A stretch of 64,000 bases of DNA from Streptomyces sulfonofaciens (GTDB lineage: Bacteria; Actinomycetota; Actinomycetes; Streptomycetales; Streptomycetaceae): assembly GCF_014656295.1 (NCBI RefSeq), contig NZ_BNCD01000012.1, positions 1 through 64,000 of the forward strand, in the 5' to 3' direction. How positions within the stretch are numbered: the stretch's first letter is position 1; every line of letters begins with the position of its first letter. Below, piece by piece: positions 17,374-26,163 of the stretch. The notes beneath the pieces are model-generated. The model searched no databases, was not told where the DNA came from, and saw nothing but the letters and a program-made list of their open reading frames with translations. The position numbers were made by a program, and so were the translations under genes.

Positions 17374-18588
17374 ATGGGACAGCCGCAGGAGCCCGAGAGC
17401 GCGGCCGATCAGGACAGGCCCGCCCTGGGGGTGGGCATGGTCGGCTACGCGTTCATGGGCGCCGCCCACTCCCAGGGCTGGCGCACGGTCGGCCGGGTGT
17501 TCGAACTGCCGATGAGGCCGGTGCTCGCGGCCGTCTGCGGCCGGGACGGCGCGGCCGTGCGCGGCGCGGCCGACCGGCTCGGCTGGGCGGCCGCGGAGAC
17601 CGACTGGCGTGCCCTGATCGCCCGCGACGACGTCGATCTGGTCGACATCTGCACTCCGGGCGACAGCCATGCGGAGATCGCCCTCGCCGCGCTGGAGGCG
17701 GGCAAGCACGTGCTGTGCGAGAAGCCGCTCGCCAACACGGTCGCCGAGGCCGAGGCGATGACGGCGGCGGCGGAGCGGGCCAGGAGCCGGGGCCGGATCG
17801 CCATGACCGGCTTCAACTACCGGCGGCTGCCGGCCACCGCCCAGGCCCGGCGGATGATCGCCGAGGGGCGGCTCGGCACCCTGCGGCACGTCCGCGTGGC
17901 GTACCTCCAGGACTGGCTCGTCGACCCCGACTTCCCGCTCACCTGGCGGCTGAACAGGGACAAGGCGGGCTCGGGGGCACTCGGCGACCTCGGTGCGCAC
18001 ATCGTCGACCTCGCGCAGTACCTCGCCGGTGAGGAACTGGCCGGGGTCTCCGCGCTCACCGAGACCTTCGTACGGGAGCGCCCCGTGCTTGACGGCGCGT
18101 CCGCGGGGCTCAGCGGCTCGGGCAGCGGCGAGCGCGGGCCGGTGACGGTCGACGACGCGGCGGTGTTCACGGGCCGGTTCGCCTCCGGGGCGCTGGCCTC
18201 CTTCGAGGCCACCCGGTTCGCGACGGGCCGCAAGAACGCCCTGCGGATCGAGCTGAACGGCTCGCTGGGCTCGCTCGCCTTCGACCTGGAGCGGCTGAAC
18301 GAGCTGTCCTTCCACGACCACACGGAACCGGCGGCCACGGCCGGTTTCCGGCGCATCCTGGTCACCGAGCCCGACCACCCCTACCTGGAGGGCTGGTGGC
18401 CGCCCGGGCACGGCCTCGGCTACGAGCACAGCTTCGTCCACCAGGCACGCGACCTGGTGCGGGCCATCGCCTCCGACACCCCTGCCGAGCCCTCCTTCGC
18501 CACCGGGCTCCAGGTGCAGCGGGTACTGGCGGCGGTGGAGGAGAGCGCCGCGAAGAACGCCGTCTACACGCCGGTGCCACGGGCCTAG
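17374..18588 (+). CDS. Gfo/Idh/MocA family oxidoreductase
   Basis: 404 residues from the ATG with a strong AAGGAGG ribosome site 10 bp upstream; an in-frame start at 17323 lacks one. The N-terminal NAD-binding motif is GMVGYAFMGAAHSQG; the family signature CEKPLANTVAEAEAM contains the conserved EKP lysine. The C-terminal domain carries DLGAHIVDLAQYL with the catalytic-site Asp and His. Such enzymes oxidise inositols or sugars to keto forms. It follows the importer genes and precedes an isomerase, as in many inositol-type catabolic operons. Confidence 0.92.
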   Translation: MGQPQEPESAADQDRPALGVGMVGYAFMGAAHSQGWRTVGRVFELPMRPVLAAVCGRDGAAVRGAADRLGWAAAETDWRALIARDDVDLVDICTPGDSHAEIALAALEAGKHVLCEKPLANTVAEAEAMTAAAERARSRGRIAMTGFNYRRLPATAQARRMIAEGRLGTLRHVRVAYLQDWLVDPDFPLTWRLNRDKAGSGALGDLGAHIVDLAQYLAGEELAGVSALTETFVRERPVLDGASAGLSGSGSGERGPVTVDDAAVFTGRFASGALASFEATRFATGRKNALRIELNGSLGSLAFDLERLNELSFHDHTEPAATAGFRRILVTEPDHPYLEGWWPPGHGLGYEHSFVHQARDLVRAIASDTPAEPSFATGLQVQRVLAAVEESAAKNAVYTPVPRA

Positions 18589-18706
18589 CACCGGCCGCCC
18601 CGGACCGCGCGGCGCCGCACCCCGCACACCCGCCGCCCTTCCGTCCGCGACAGCTCAGCCCGTACACGGAAGAACCAACAAGCCCGGCACACTTGGAGAT
18701 CCGGTC

Positions 18707-19711
18707 ATGCCACGTTCCTTCACCCTGTTCACCGGCCAGTGGGCCGACCTGCCCCTCGAAGAAGTCTGCCGGCTCGCCCGGGACTTCGGCTACGACGGCC
18801 TGGAACTCGCCTGCTGGGGCGACCACTTCGAGGTCGACAAGGCCCTCGCCGACCCTTCCTACCTCGCCTCGCGCCACGAACTGCTCGACAAGTACGGCCT
18901 GAAGTGCTGGGCCGTCTCCAACCACCTCGTCGGCCAGGCGGTCTGCGACCACCCCATCGACGAGCGCCACAAGGGCATCCTGCCGGCCCGTATCTGGGGC
19001 GACGGGGAGCCGGAGGGCGTGCGGCAGCGCGCGGCCGCCGAGATCAAGGACACCGCACGCGCCGCGGCCGCGTTCGGCGTGGACACCGTCATCGGCTTCA
19101 CCGGCTCCTCGATCTGGCACCTGGTGGCGATGTTCCCGCCCGTCCCGGACGGCATGATCGACCGCGGCTACGAGGACTTCGCCACCCGCTGGAACCCGAT
19201 CCTGGACGTCTTCGACGCCGAGGGCGTGCGCTTCGCGCACGAGGTGCACCCCAGTGAGATCGCCTACGACTACTGGACGACCCACCGCGCCCTGGAGGCC
19301 GTCGACCACCGGGCCGCGTTCGGGTTGAACTTCGACCCGAGCCACTTCGTGTGGCAGGACCTGGATCCGGTCGGTTTCCTGTGGGACTTCCGCGACCGGA
19401 TCTACCACGTCGACTGCAAGGAGGCTCGCAAGCGCCTCGACGGCCGCAACGGCCGCCTCGGCTCGCACCTGCCGTGGGGCGACCCGCGGCGCGGCTGGGA
19501 CTTCGTCTCCGGCGGGCACGGGGACGTGCCGTGGGAGGACGTCTTCCGGATGCTGCGTTCCATCGGCTACCAGGGACCCATCTCCGTGGAGTGGGAGGAC
19601 GCGGGCATGGACCGGTTGCAGGGCGCTCCGGAGGCCCTCGCCCGGATGAAGGCGTTCGACTTCGAGCCGTCCAGCGCCTCCTTCGACGCGGCCTTCGGGG
19701 GCGGCGACTAG
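18707..19711 (+). CDS. TIM-barrel sugar phosphate isomerase/epimerase family protein
   Basis: 334 residues of the xylose isomerase-like/AP endonuclease 2 fold. Probable metal ligands are in HEVHPSEIAY (Glu), NFDPSHFVWQ (Asp/His), YHVDCKEARKR and VEWEDAGMDRL (Glu). Relatives include inosose isomerase, hydroxypyruvate isomerase and epimerases. It is the last gene of the import operon and is followed by a strong hairpin terminator at 19738-19768. Probably it acts on the keto product of the Gfo/Idh/MocA enzyme; the substrate is not known. Confidence 0.9.
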   Translation: MPRSFTLFTGQWADLPLEEVCRLARDFGYDGLELACWGDHFEVDKALADPSYLASRHELLDKYGLKCWAVSNHLVGQAVCDHPIDERHKGILPARIWGDGEPEGVRQRAAAEIKDTARAAAAFGVDTVIGFTGSSIWHLVAMFPPVPDGMIDRGYEDFATRWNPILDVFDAEGVRFAHEVHPSEIAYDYWTTHRALEAVDHRAAFGLNFDPSHFVWQDLDPVGFLWDFRDRIYHVDCKEARKRLDGRNGRLGSHLPWGDPRRGWDFVSGGHGDVPWEDVFRMLRSIGYQGPISVEWEDAGMDRLQGAPEALARMKAFDFEPSSASFDAAFGGGD

Positions 19712-19737
19712 GGCCGGGGCGCAAGGAGGACCCGCAG

Positions 19738-19768
19738 GGCCCGGCGGCAGGTCAGGTGCCGCCGGGCC
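19738..19768 (+). terminator. Strong hairpin terminator ending the import operon
   Basis: Perfect 12-bp stem GGCCCGGCGGCA with its complement and a 7-nt loop, 27 bp after the isomerase stop. The promoter block of the next operon begins 23 bp later. Confidence 0.8.
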
Positions 19769-19790
19769 GATCCGTGCTGCCCGAGCACTG

Positions 19791-19869
19791 CTTTGTCCAT
19801 TGGCTGGAAAAAGTCGAAGTTAACTGCTGCACAAGGGCTTTCCGGCCACGACAAAGCCCGCTACGGTCC
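19791..19869 (+). promoter_or_regulatory. Promoter block of Ebo operon, shared with ROK gene
   Basis: Starts CTTTGTCC, then TGGCTGGAAAAAGTC, and ends GCTACGGTCC. The -10 hexamer TACGGT at 19862-19867 sits at the same offset as in the ROK promoter. The spacing identity argues for real promoter architecture rather than chance. Transcription would start near 19875. Confidence 0.6.
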
Positions 19870-19959
19870 TCTGATATGTACAGGACAAGCGCGCCGAGCT
19901 GACGCCATATCCCGCAGTCCCGCACACGCCTCGTACGACGAGCCCTCCCGGAGGGATCC

Positions 19960-20379
19960 GTGCACAGGAAACGTCTGAGACCGCGCAAGGCACTCGTGCC
20001 TGTGAACGGCGTACGGCTCGCGGGCGGCCCGCTCGCGAGCGCGGCCCCGGGCGCGGCGGGCCCCGCCGCCGCCGGCCTGATCGACGCCGCCGACGCCCCG
20101 GACCTGACCGCCGGGGCCGCCCCCTCCCCGCGGGCACCGGGCACCGGGGCCCGTGACAGGACGCTCCACCCGCCGGGCGAGTGGCACGGCCACGGGACCC
20201 GCGTCAGCGGCGAGCACCCGAAGCCCCTTTGCGACGGAGCCGGGACCCCCGCCCCCACGGACGCGGACCCGGCACGCAACCCCACCGGCCAGCGCCCGGG
20301 CCCCCGCGACCACGGCGCCGACGAGCAGGTGTCCTTCCGCACGGTCCGGCCGGAGGAACCGCCCGCGGAGGGCGCCTAG
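19960..20379 (+). CDS. Hypothetical 139-residue protein, first in Ebo operon (uncertain)
   Basis: GTG start preceded by GGAGGG. The frame has mostly G/C third positions like real genes here, and it lies 85 bp after the inferred transcription start. The product is Pro/Ala/Gly-rich with a basic N-terminus (RKRLRPRK) and a polar second half containing HPPGEWHGHGTRVSG; no signal peptide, membrane helix or known domain is seen. It could instead be a leader with an accidental open frame. Moderate doubt. Confidence 0.35.
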   Translation: MHRKRLRPRKALVPVNGVRLAGGPLASAAPGAAGPAAAGLIDAADAPDLTAGAAPSPRAPGTGARDRTLHPPGEWHGHGTRVSGEHPKPLCDGAGTPAPTDADPARNPTGQRPGPRDHGADEQVSFRTVRPEEPPAEGA

Positions 20380-20527
20380 GACGGCGGCGGGCGGGAGACG
20401 CCGGACTCCCGCCCGCCGTCCCCCCTCCCCGGCGGGCCCCGCGGCCCTCCACCGCCGCGCCCGGCCCGCTCACGGGGGTCGGAACCCGTCTTCCGGCACC
20501 GGTTCGCGTACGACAAGGAGGCTGCCC

Positions 20528-21751
20528 ATGTCCGCCGAACCCCGCCCCACCACGTCCCCGACCACGTCCGGCGCCGCGCGGGACGCGCGCCCGGCACCCG
20601 GCCCGGGCCCGGCTCCCGCACCCGTCGCCACCACCGCCGAGGACCGTGCCACCCGGGTCGGCGTCTGGCTGATCGGGGCCCGCGGGTCCGTCGCCACCAC
20701 CGCCGTCACCGGCTGTGCCGCCGTGGCCGCCGGGCTGCACCCGCCGACCGGGATGCTCACCGAGGCCCCGCCCTTCGCGTCCTGCGCCCTGCCCGCCCTG
20801 TCGTCCCTCGTCTTCGGCGGCCACGACACCGTCGACTGCCCGCTGCCCAAGCGGGCCGAGGCGCTCGCCGCCGGCGGCGTGCTGCCGCACGGGCTGCCCA
20901 CCGCGCTGGCCGCGGACCTCGCCGCCGCCGACCGCGAGATCACCGCAGGCGGCCCACTGCCCGGTGACATCAGAACCGAGGACCAGCTCATCGAGGCTTT
21001 CGCCGCGGACATGACCGCCTTCGTGCGCCGCAACGACCTGGCCCGCGCGGTCGTGGTGAACGTCTCCTCCACCGAGCCCGCCCCGGCCGGCTCCGCGCTG
21101 CCGCCCAGTTCCCTCTACGCGGCGGCCGCCCTGCGGGCCGGCTGCCCCTACGTCAACTTCACCCCGTCCACCGGCCTGCACCACCCGCGGCTGCGGGAGG
21201 CCGCCTCGGCCTGCGGACTGCCGTACGCGGGCCGGGACGGCAAGACCGGGCAGACCCTGCTGCGGTCGGTCCTCGGGCCGATGTTCGCCCAGCGTGCGCT
21301 GACGGTCCGCGCCTGGTCCGGCACCAACCTGCTGGGGGGCGGCGACGGCGCGTCCCTCGCCGACCCCGCGGCGGCCGCGGCGAAGAACGCCGGCAAGGAA
21401 CGCGTCCTCGCCGACACCCTCGGCACCGTGCCCGAGGGCGAGGTGCACATCGACGACGTACCGGCGCTCGGCGACTGGAAGACGGCCTGGGACCACATCG
21501 CCTTCGACGGCTTCCTCGGTTCCCGCATGGTGCTCCAGACCACCTGGCAGGGCTGCGACTCGGCGCTCGCCGCACCCCTGGTGCTCGACCTGGCCAGGTT
21601 GGTGGCCCGCGCCCACGAGGCGGGCCTCACCGGGCCGCGGCCCGAGCTCGGCTTCTACTTCAAGGACCCGGACGACGGCGCGTCCTCGGCGCTGCCCCGG
21701 CAGTACGACGCGCTGCTGGCCTTCGCCCGGCGGCTGGAGCCGACCCGATGA
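20528..21751 (+). CDS. Myo-inositol-1-phosphate synthase-like sugar phosphate cyclase
   Basis: 407 residues from the ATG after ACAAGGAGG; the first about 40 residues are low-complexity Pro/Ala/Thr. The NAD-binding motif GVWLIGARGSVATTAVTG, the central GRDGKTGQTLLRSVLGPM and HIDDVPALGDWKTAWDHI are inositol-3-phosphate synthase signatures. The SxNxxGNxD motif appears altered (SGTNLLGGGDGASL). Known enzymes convert glucose 6-phosphate to inositol 3-phosphate, but a different cyclised sugar phosphate is possible. It is translationally coupled to the UbiA gene (ATGA) and heads the Ebo-type genes. Confidence 0.87.
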   Translation: MSAEPRPTTSPTTSGAARDARPAPGPGPAPAPVATTAEDRATRVGVWLIGARGSVATTAVTGCAAVAAGLHPPTGMLTEAPPFASCALPALSSLVFGGHDTVDCPLPKRAEALAAGGVLPHGLPTALAADLAAADREITAGGPLPGDIRTEDQLIEAFAADMTAFVRRNDLARAVVVNVSSTEPAPAGSALPPSSLYAAAALRAGCPYVNFTPSTGLHHPRLREAASACGLPYAGRDGKTGQTLLRSVLGPMFAQRALTVRAWSGTNLLGGGDGASLADPAAAAAKNAGKERVLADTLGTVPEGEVHIDDVPALGDWKTAWDHIAFDGFLGSRMVLQTTWQGCDSALAAPLVLDLARLVARAHEAGLTGPRPELGFYFKDPDDGASSALPRQYDALLAFARRLEPTR

Positions 21752-23259
21752 GCCCTCGCACGCCCCGCCGCGCCACCGTGGTCGCTGCGGCCATCGCCGC
21801 GCTGGCCGGCGGGGCGGTGGCCGGACGGGGCCGGGGCACCGCCCGCGCCGGCGCGGCGGGCCACCGACCCGGCCGCTCGGGGACGGCGGGTGACCGCCGG
21901 GCCGCCGCCGCGGGCTCCCGTCCGGCGGCCGGGTCGGACCACGCCCCCGGGCGATCCGGGCGAGCGGCCCCGGCCGGGAGCCCGCGCCCGGGGCGCGCCG
22001 CGACCGGCCGCCCCCAGGTCCCGGGCGGTACCGGCCGCGGAACGCTGCGCGCCTGGGCCGAACTGCTGCGGCTGCCCGCCCTCTTCACCGTGCCCGGCGA
22101 CGCACTCGCGGGCGCGGCCGCGACCGGCGCGCGGGCCGGCCGGCGCACCCTCCTGGCCATCGGCTCCTCCGTCTGCCTCTACGAGGCGGGCATGGCGCTC
22201 AACGACTGGGCCGACCGCGCCGAGGACGCCGTCGACCGCCCGCACCGGCCCCTGCCGTCCGGCCGTGTCCGGCCGGCGGCCGCGCTCGCCGCCTCTGGCG
22301 CGCTCACCGCGGCCGGCCTCGCCCTGGCCGCGGCCGCAGGCCGGCCCGCGCTGACCGTCGCCACCGGCCTCGCGGCCACCGTCTGGGCGTACGACCTCGG
22401 CCTGAAGCACACACCGGCGGGTCCCGCGGCCATGGCCGCGGCCCGTGCGCTCGACCTGCTGCTCGGTGCGGCGGCCACCGGGGGCGGGATCGGTCCCGCG
22501 CTGCCGTCGGCGACGATGCTGGGCAGCCACACCTTCGCGGTCACCGCCGTATCGCGCCATGAGGCACAGGGCGGTGCGGCGGGTGCCCCGTCGGCCGCGC
22601 TGGCCGCGACCGGTGTGCTGGCCCGGGCGGTCGTCGGTGGGCGCCTCGCCGTACGGCGCGACCCCGCGCACCCGGCACCGGCCGCTCCCTCCGCGCTCCC
22701 GGCAGGCCGGCGGGCAGCAGCCGCCCCCGGCCTGCCGGGCCCCGGGGCCGGGGCGCTCCGAGGTGCCGGGAGCACCACGCGGGGCCGGGCCGCGAGCACC
22801 ACGGGCTCCTCCAGTGCGGCGGACGGCGGGGGCCGCGCCCCGTGTGCCGCGCCGGGCACCCGCCGCCGGGGCGCTCGGAGGCCCGCAGGAGCGTCCGGAG
22901 CGGCGCCGGGCCCGTCCGGTGCGGCGGGTCCGTCCCGGGCCGCGGTGGGCGCACCGCCCGGTCCGGCCCCGGGCCGCGCCGCCCCCGTCCTCGTGGGCCT
23001 GCGCGTCCGGAGCCCGTCCGACGTGCTGTGCGCCCTGCTGTGCGCGAGCTACGGGGCCACCACCGCGGGCCCCCTGCTGCACGCCGCGCTCAATCCCTCG
23101 CCGGAGCTGACCCAGCGCGCCGTCGGCGCCGGCATCCGGGCCACCATCCCGCTCCAGGCCGCGCTCATCGCGCGTGCCGGCAACAGCCGCACGGCCCTGC
23201 TGACCGCCGCCCTCGCCCCGGCCGCCCGGGCGTTCGCACGGAAGGTGAGCGTGACATGA
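21748..23259 (+). CDS. UbiA family prenyltransferase (EboC-like)
   Basis: 503 residues, longer than the usual about 300. Polytopic membrane prenyltransferase with the first Asp-rich motif in NDWADRAEDAVDRPHRPLPSGRV. After an Ala-rich N-terminal extension of about 90 residues and the first transmembrane part, there is a non-membrane low-complexity stretch (about residues 310-410, Gly/Ala/Pro/Arg/Ser) before the last helices (SPSDVLCALLCASYGATTAGP onward). It resembles the actinobacterial SCO3242-type family found near Ebo genes. It probably attaches an isoprenoid to, or moves, the product of the upstream cyclase. Overlaps both neighbours by 4 nt. Confidence 0.82.
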   Translation: MSPRTPRRATVVAAAIAALAGGAVAGRGRGTARAGAAGHRPGRSGTAGDRRAAAAGSRPAAGSDHAPGRSGRAAPAGSPRPGRAATGRPQVPGGTGRGTLRAWAELLRLPALFTVPGDALAGAAATGARAGRRTLLAIGSSVCLYEAGMALNDWADRAEDAVDRPHRPLPSGRVRPAAALAASGALTAAGLALAAAAGRPALTVATGLAATVWAYDLGLKHTPAGPAAMAAARALDLLLGAAATGGGIGPALPSATMLGSHTFAVTAVSRHEAQGGAAGAPSAALAATGVLARAVVGGRLAVRRDPAHPAPAAPSALPAGRRAAAAPGLPGPGAGALRGAGSTTRGRAASTTGSSSAADGGGRAPCAAPGTRRRGARRPAGASGAAPGPSGAAGPSRAAVGAPPGPAPGRAAPVLVGLRVRSPSDVLCALLCASYGATTAGPLLHAALNPSPELTQRAVGAGIRATIPLQAALIARAGNSRTALLTAALAPAARAFARKVSVT

Positions 23260-24215
23260 CCGAACCAGGCACCGCGCTGCGGCCCGCCACGGCAGCCGGG
23301 GCCCCCGGCGATCCCCGGGCGCTCCGCTTCGGCTACGGCACCAACGGCCTGACGGACCTCCGTCTCGACGACGCCCTGGGCCTGCTCGCCGACCTCGGCT
23401 ACCGCGGCGTCGGGCTCACCCTCGACCATATGCACCTCGATCCGCTGGCCCCCGACCTCGCCGAGCGCACCCGGCGGGTGGCCCGCAGGCTCGACCAGCT
23501 CGGACTCGGCGTCACCGTCGAGACGGGCGCCCGCTATGTGCTCGACGCCCGCCGCAAGCACGGCCCGTCCCTGCTCGACCCCGACCCCGAAGGACGCGCC
23601 GCGCGCATCCGCCTCTTGATCCGGGCCCTCCAGGTGGGCGCCGAACTCGGCGCCTGCGCGGTGCACTGCTTCAGCGGCACCGCCCCGGCGGGCACGGACG
23701 GCACCACCGCGTTAAGACGCCTCGCCGAGGGCTTCGGGCCGGTGCTCGACGCGGCCGCCGCCGCGGGTGTCCCGCTCGCCGTGGAACCCGAGCCCGGCCA
23801 CCTCCTGGCCACGCTCGCCGACTTCCACCGGCTGCGCGCCGAACTCGGCGACCCCGAGCTGCTCGGCCTCACCCTGGACATCGGCCACTGCCAGTGCCTG
23901 GAGCCGGAGCCGCCCGAGGTGTGCGTACGAGCCGCGGCGCCCTGGCTGCGGCACGTCCAGATCGAGGACATGCGCCGCGGCGTCCACGAGCACCTCCCGT
24001 TCGGGGACGGGGACATCGACTTCCCGCCCGTGCTGTCCGCCCTGGCGGCCACCGGCTACCGGGGGCTGACCGTCGTCGAACTGCCCCGCCACTCGCACGC
24101 CGGGCCCGCCCTCGCCCAGCAGTCCCTGCGGTTCCTGCGCTCCGCGGCCACCGCTGCGGCCCGCGCCGAGGCCCCCGCCCACCGGCTCCCCACCCCGGAA
24201 GGAGGCACACCGTGA
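23256..24215 (+). CDS. TIM-barrel sugar phosphate isomerase/epimerase family protein
   Basis: 319 residues, start ATG overlapping the UbiA stop (ATGA). Xylose isomerase-like barrel: GYGTNGLTDLRLDDALGLLADLGYRGVGLTLDHMHLDP, a middle Glu in AVEPEPGH, TLDIGHCQCLEPE, HVQIEDMRRGVHEHLPFGDGDIDF and a final VVELPRHSH. These Glu/Asp/His residues would bind a divalent metal. It lies inside the Ebo cluster and differs from EboE at 26164. Probably isomerises a cyclitol or sugar intermediate; substrate unknown. Confidence 0.88.
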   Translation: MTEPGTALRPATAAGAPGDPRALRFGYGTNGLTDLRLDDALGLLADLGYRGVGLTLDHMHLDPLAPDLAERTRRVARRLDQLGLGVTVETGARYVLDARRKHGPSLLDPDPEGRAARIRLLIRALQVGAELGACAVHCFSGTAPAGTDGTTALRRLAEGFGPVLDAAAAAGVPLAVEPEPGHLLATLADFHRLRAELGDPELLGLTLDIGHCQCLEPEPPEVCVRAAAPWLRHVQIEDMRRGVHEHLPFGDGDIDFPPVLSALAATGYRGLTVVELPRHSHAGPALAQQSLRFLRSAATAAARAEAPAHRLPTPEGGTP

Positions 24216-25225
24216 CCGGTTCGGATCGCCGCACCGCCGGCACACCGGACCCGCACCGGGCGCCCGCCGTCCCCCGGAGCCCGAGTGCGGGCACCGGCCC
24301 CGCGGGGCCACCGCACCCCGGCCGCACCCTGACCGGGGCGGCCGCGGGAGCCTTTCGCACCGGTGCCCAGACGGCCACCGAGACCGCGGGTACGGGTACC
24401 TCCGGCACCGCGGAGGCACCGGGCCGCCTCCGCGCCCGACTGGACGCCCGGCTCACCGCCGAAGCGACGGCGTGGCTCGACCGCGCCCTCGCGCAGGCGG
24501 CGCAGGCCGGGGGAGCCGGTGAGGCCGCGCAAGCAGCCCGCCCCCCGGCAGGCGCGGCGCCCGCCGGGGCCCCGGCGGCCGCCTCCGGGGCAGCAGCCGG
24601 CCCTGCCGCCGCCCCCCGACCCCCTCGCCGGCTCCCCACCTGGGAACTCCGCTTCGCGGAGGCCGGGCGCCGCTGCGGCCCCGAACTCGCCGACGCCGCC
24701 CGGGTGCTGCTGCTGTACACGGCCCGTCCCGACGGCTCCGCCGCCACCCGCCTCTACACCCAGGGCAGCGCGGCCGAGCGGCGTGCCGTGCTGGCGGCCC
24801 TGCCGTACCTGACCGACGGTCCCGGCGGTCTTCCGCTGGTCGAGGACGCCCTGCGCACCAACGACACGCGGCTGGTCGCCGCGGCCGTCGGACCGTATGC
24901 CGCCGCGCACCTCGATCCGCACGGCTGGCGGCACGCGGTGCTCAAGTGCCTGTTCACGGGCGTGCCGGTGGGCGCCGTCGCCGGGCTCGCGGCGCGCGCC
25001 GAGGGCGACGCCGAACTCGCCAGGATGCTCGGCGACTACGCCGAGGAACGCCGCGCCGCGGGCCGGCCCGTGCCGGACGACCTCTACCGCGTCCTGGACC
25101 TGACGGGCGTCACCGCCTCCCCCGAGGCCCGCACCGCCCCCGGACCGCCCCCGGCGCCCGCGCCCGCCCCGGCCCCCGCGACCGCCCGGGCCCGCACGGC
25201 CCCACCGACCGGCGAGGAGTCATGA
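24212..25225 (+). CDS. EboA domain protein
   Basis: 337 residues from a GTG overlapping the previous stop (GTGA), with AAGGAGG upstream. The first about 60 residues and the stretch around residues 105-130 are low-complexity Ala/Pro/Gly. The conserved part runs from RLPTWELRFAEAGRRCG through RLYTQGSAAERRAVLAALPYL, EDALRTNDTRLVAAAVGPYAAAHLDPHGWRH and AVLKCLFTGVPV, which is the EboA signature. The tail is Pro/Ala-rich. EboA is a family without known biochemistry, required with other Ebo proteins for metabolite traffic in the organisms studied. Confidence 0.85.
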   Translation: MTGSDRRTAGTPDPHRAPAVPRSPSAGTGPAGPPHPGRTLTGAAAGAFRTGAQTATETAGTGTSGTAEAPGRLRARLDARLTAEATAWLDRALAQAAQAGGAGEAAQAARPPAGAAPAGAPAAASGAAAGPAAAPRPPRRLPTWELRFAEAGRRCGPELADAARVLLLYTARPDGSAATRLYTQGSAAERRAVLAALPYLTDGPGGLPLVEDALRTNDTRLVAAAVGPYAAAHLDPHGWRHAVLKCLFTGVPVGAVAGLAARAEGDAELARMLGDYAEERRAAGRPVPDDLYRVLDLTGVTASPEARTAPGPPPAPAPAPAPATARARTAPPTGEES

Positions 25226-26160
25226 TGCGCATCTTCGACCCCCACATCCACATGACGTCACGCACCACCGACGACTACGAGGCCATGTACGCAGCAGGTG
25301 TCCGCGCTGTCGTCGAACCCGCCTTCTGGCTCGGGCAGCCCCGCACCTCGCCGGCGTCGTTCCTGGACTACTTCGACTCGCTGCTCGGCTGGGAGCCCTT
25401 CCGCGCCGCCCAGTACGGCATCGCCCACCACTGCACCCTCGCGCTCAACCCCAAGGAGGCCAACGACCCGCGGTGCCTGCCCGTCCTCGACGAGCTGCCG
25501 CGCTACCTCGTCAAGGACAACGTGGTCGCCGTCGGCGAGGTCGGGTACGACTCCATGACCCCCGCGGAGGACACCGCGCTCGCCGCACAGCTCCAGCTCG
25601 CCGCGGACCACGAGCTGCCCGCCCTGGTGCACACCCCGCACCGCGACAAGCTCGCCGGACTGCGCCGCACCCTGGACGTGGTGCGCGAGTCCGCCCTGCC
25701 GCCGGATCGGGTGCTGCTCGACCACCTCAACGAGACCACCGTCAAGGAGGCCAAGGACGCCGGATGCTGGCTCGGCTTCTCCGTCTACCCGGACACCAAG
25801 ATGGACGAGGAGCGGATGGTGGCCGTGCTCCAGGAGTACGGACCTGAGAAGGTACTGGTCAACTCGGCCGCCGACTGGGGCAGGAGCGACCCGCTGAAGA
25901 CCCGCAAGGTCGGTGACGCACTGCTTGCGGCCGGCTTCCGCGAGGACGACGTCGACCGTGTGCTGTGGCGCAACCCGGTCGCCTTCTACGGAACCAGCGG
26001 GCGGCTCGCGCTCGACGTCGCCGCGCCGGCGCCCAGCCACGAGGGCAACTCGATCCTGCGCGGCGTCCCCAAGGAGCAGCAGCCCGCCGCGAGCCCCCGA
26101 GGCGGCCAGGACTCCCGGTGCGGCGGCGGGCGCGGCGCCGCACCGGCGGCGGGGGAGTGA
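25222..26160 (+). CDS. TatD family metal-dependent hydrolase (EboB-like)
   Basis: 312 residues; ATG overlaps the EboA stop (a second ATG follows at once). The metal-binding start FDPHIHMTSRT, GEVGYDSM, LVHTPHRDK, DHLNETTVK and NSAADWGRSDPLK match a TatD/amidohydrolase barrel of the Ebo type. The C-terminal about 30 residues are Gly/Arg-rich and probably unstructured. Ebo clusters regularly encode such a hydrolase. Three nucleotides separate it from eboE. Confidence 0.87.
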   Translation: MMRIFDPHIHMTSRTTDDYEAMYAAGVRAVVEPAFWLGQPRTSPASFLDYFDSLLGWEPFRAAQYGIAHHCTLALNPKEANDPRCLPVLDELPRYLVKDNVVAVGEVGYDSMTPAEDTALAAQLQLAADHELPALVHTPHRDKLAGLRRTLDVVRESALPPDRVLLDHLNETTVKEAKDAGCWLGFSVYPDTKMDEERMVAVLQEYGPEKVLVNSAADWGRSDPLKTRKVGDALLAAGFREDDVDRVLWRNPVAFYGTSGRLALDVAAPAPSHEGNSILRGVPKEQQPAASPRGGQDSRCGGGRGAAPAAGE

Positions 26161-26163
26161 GGC

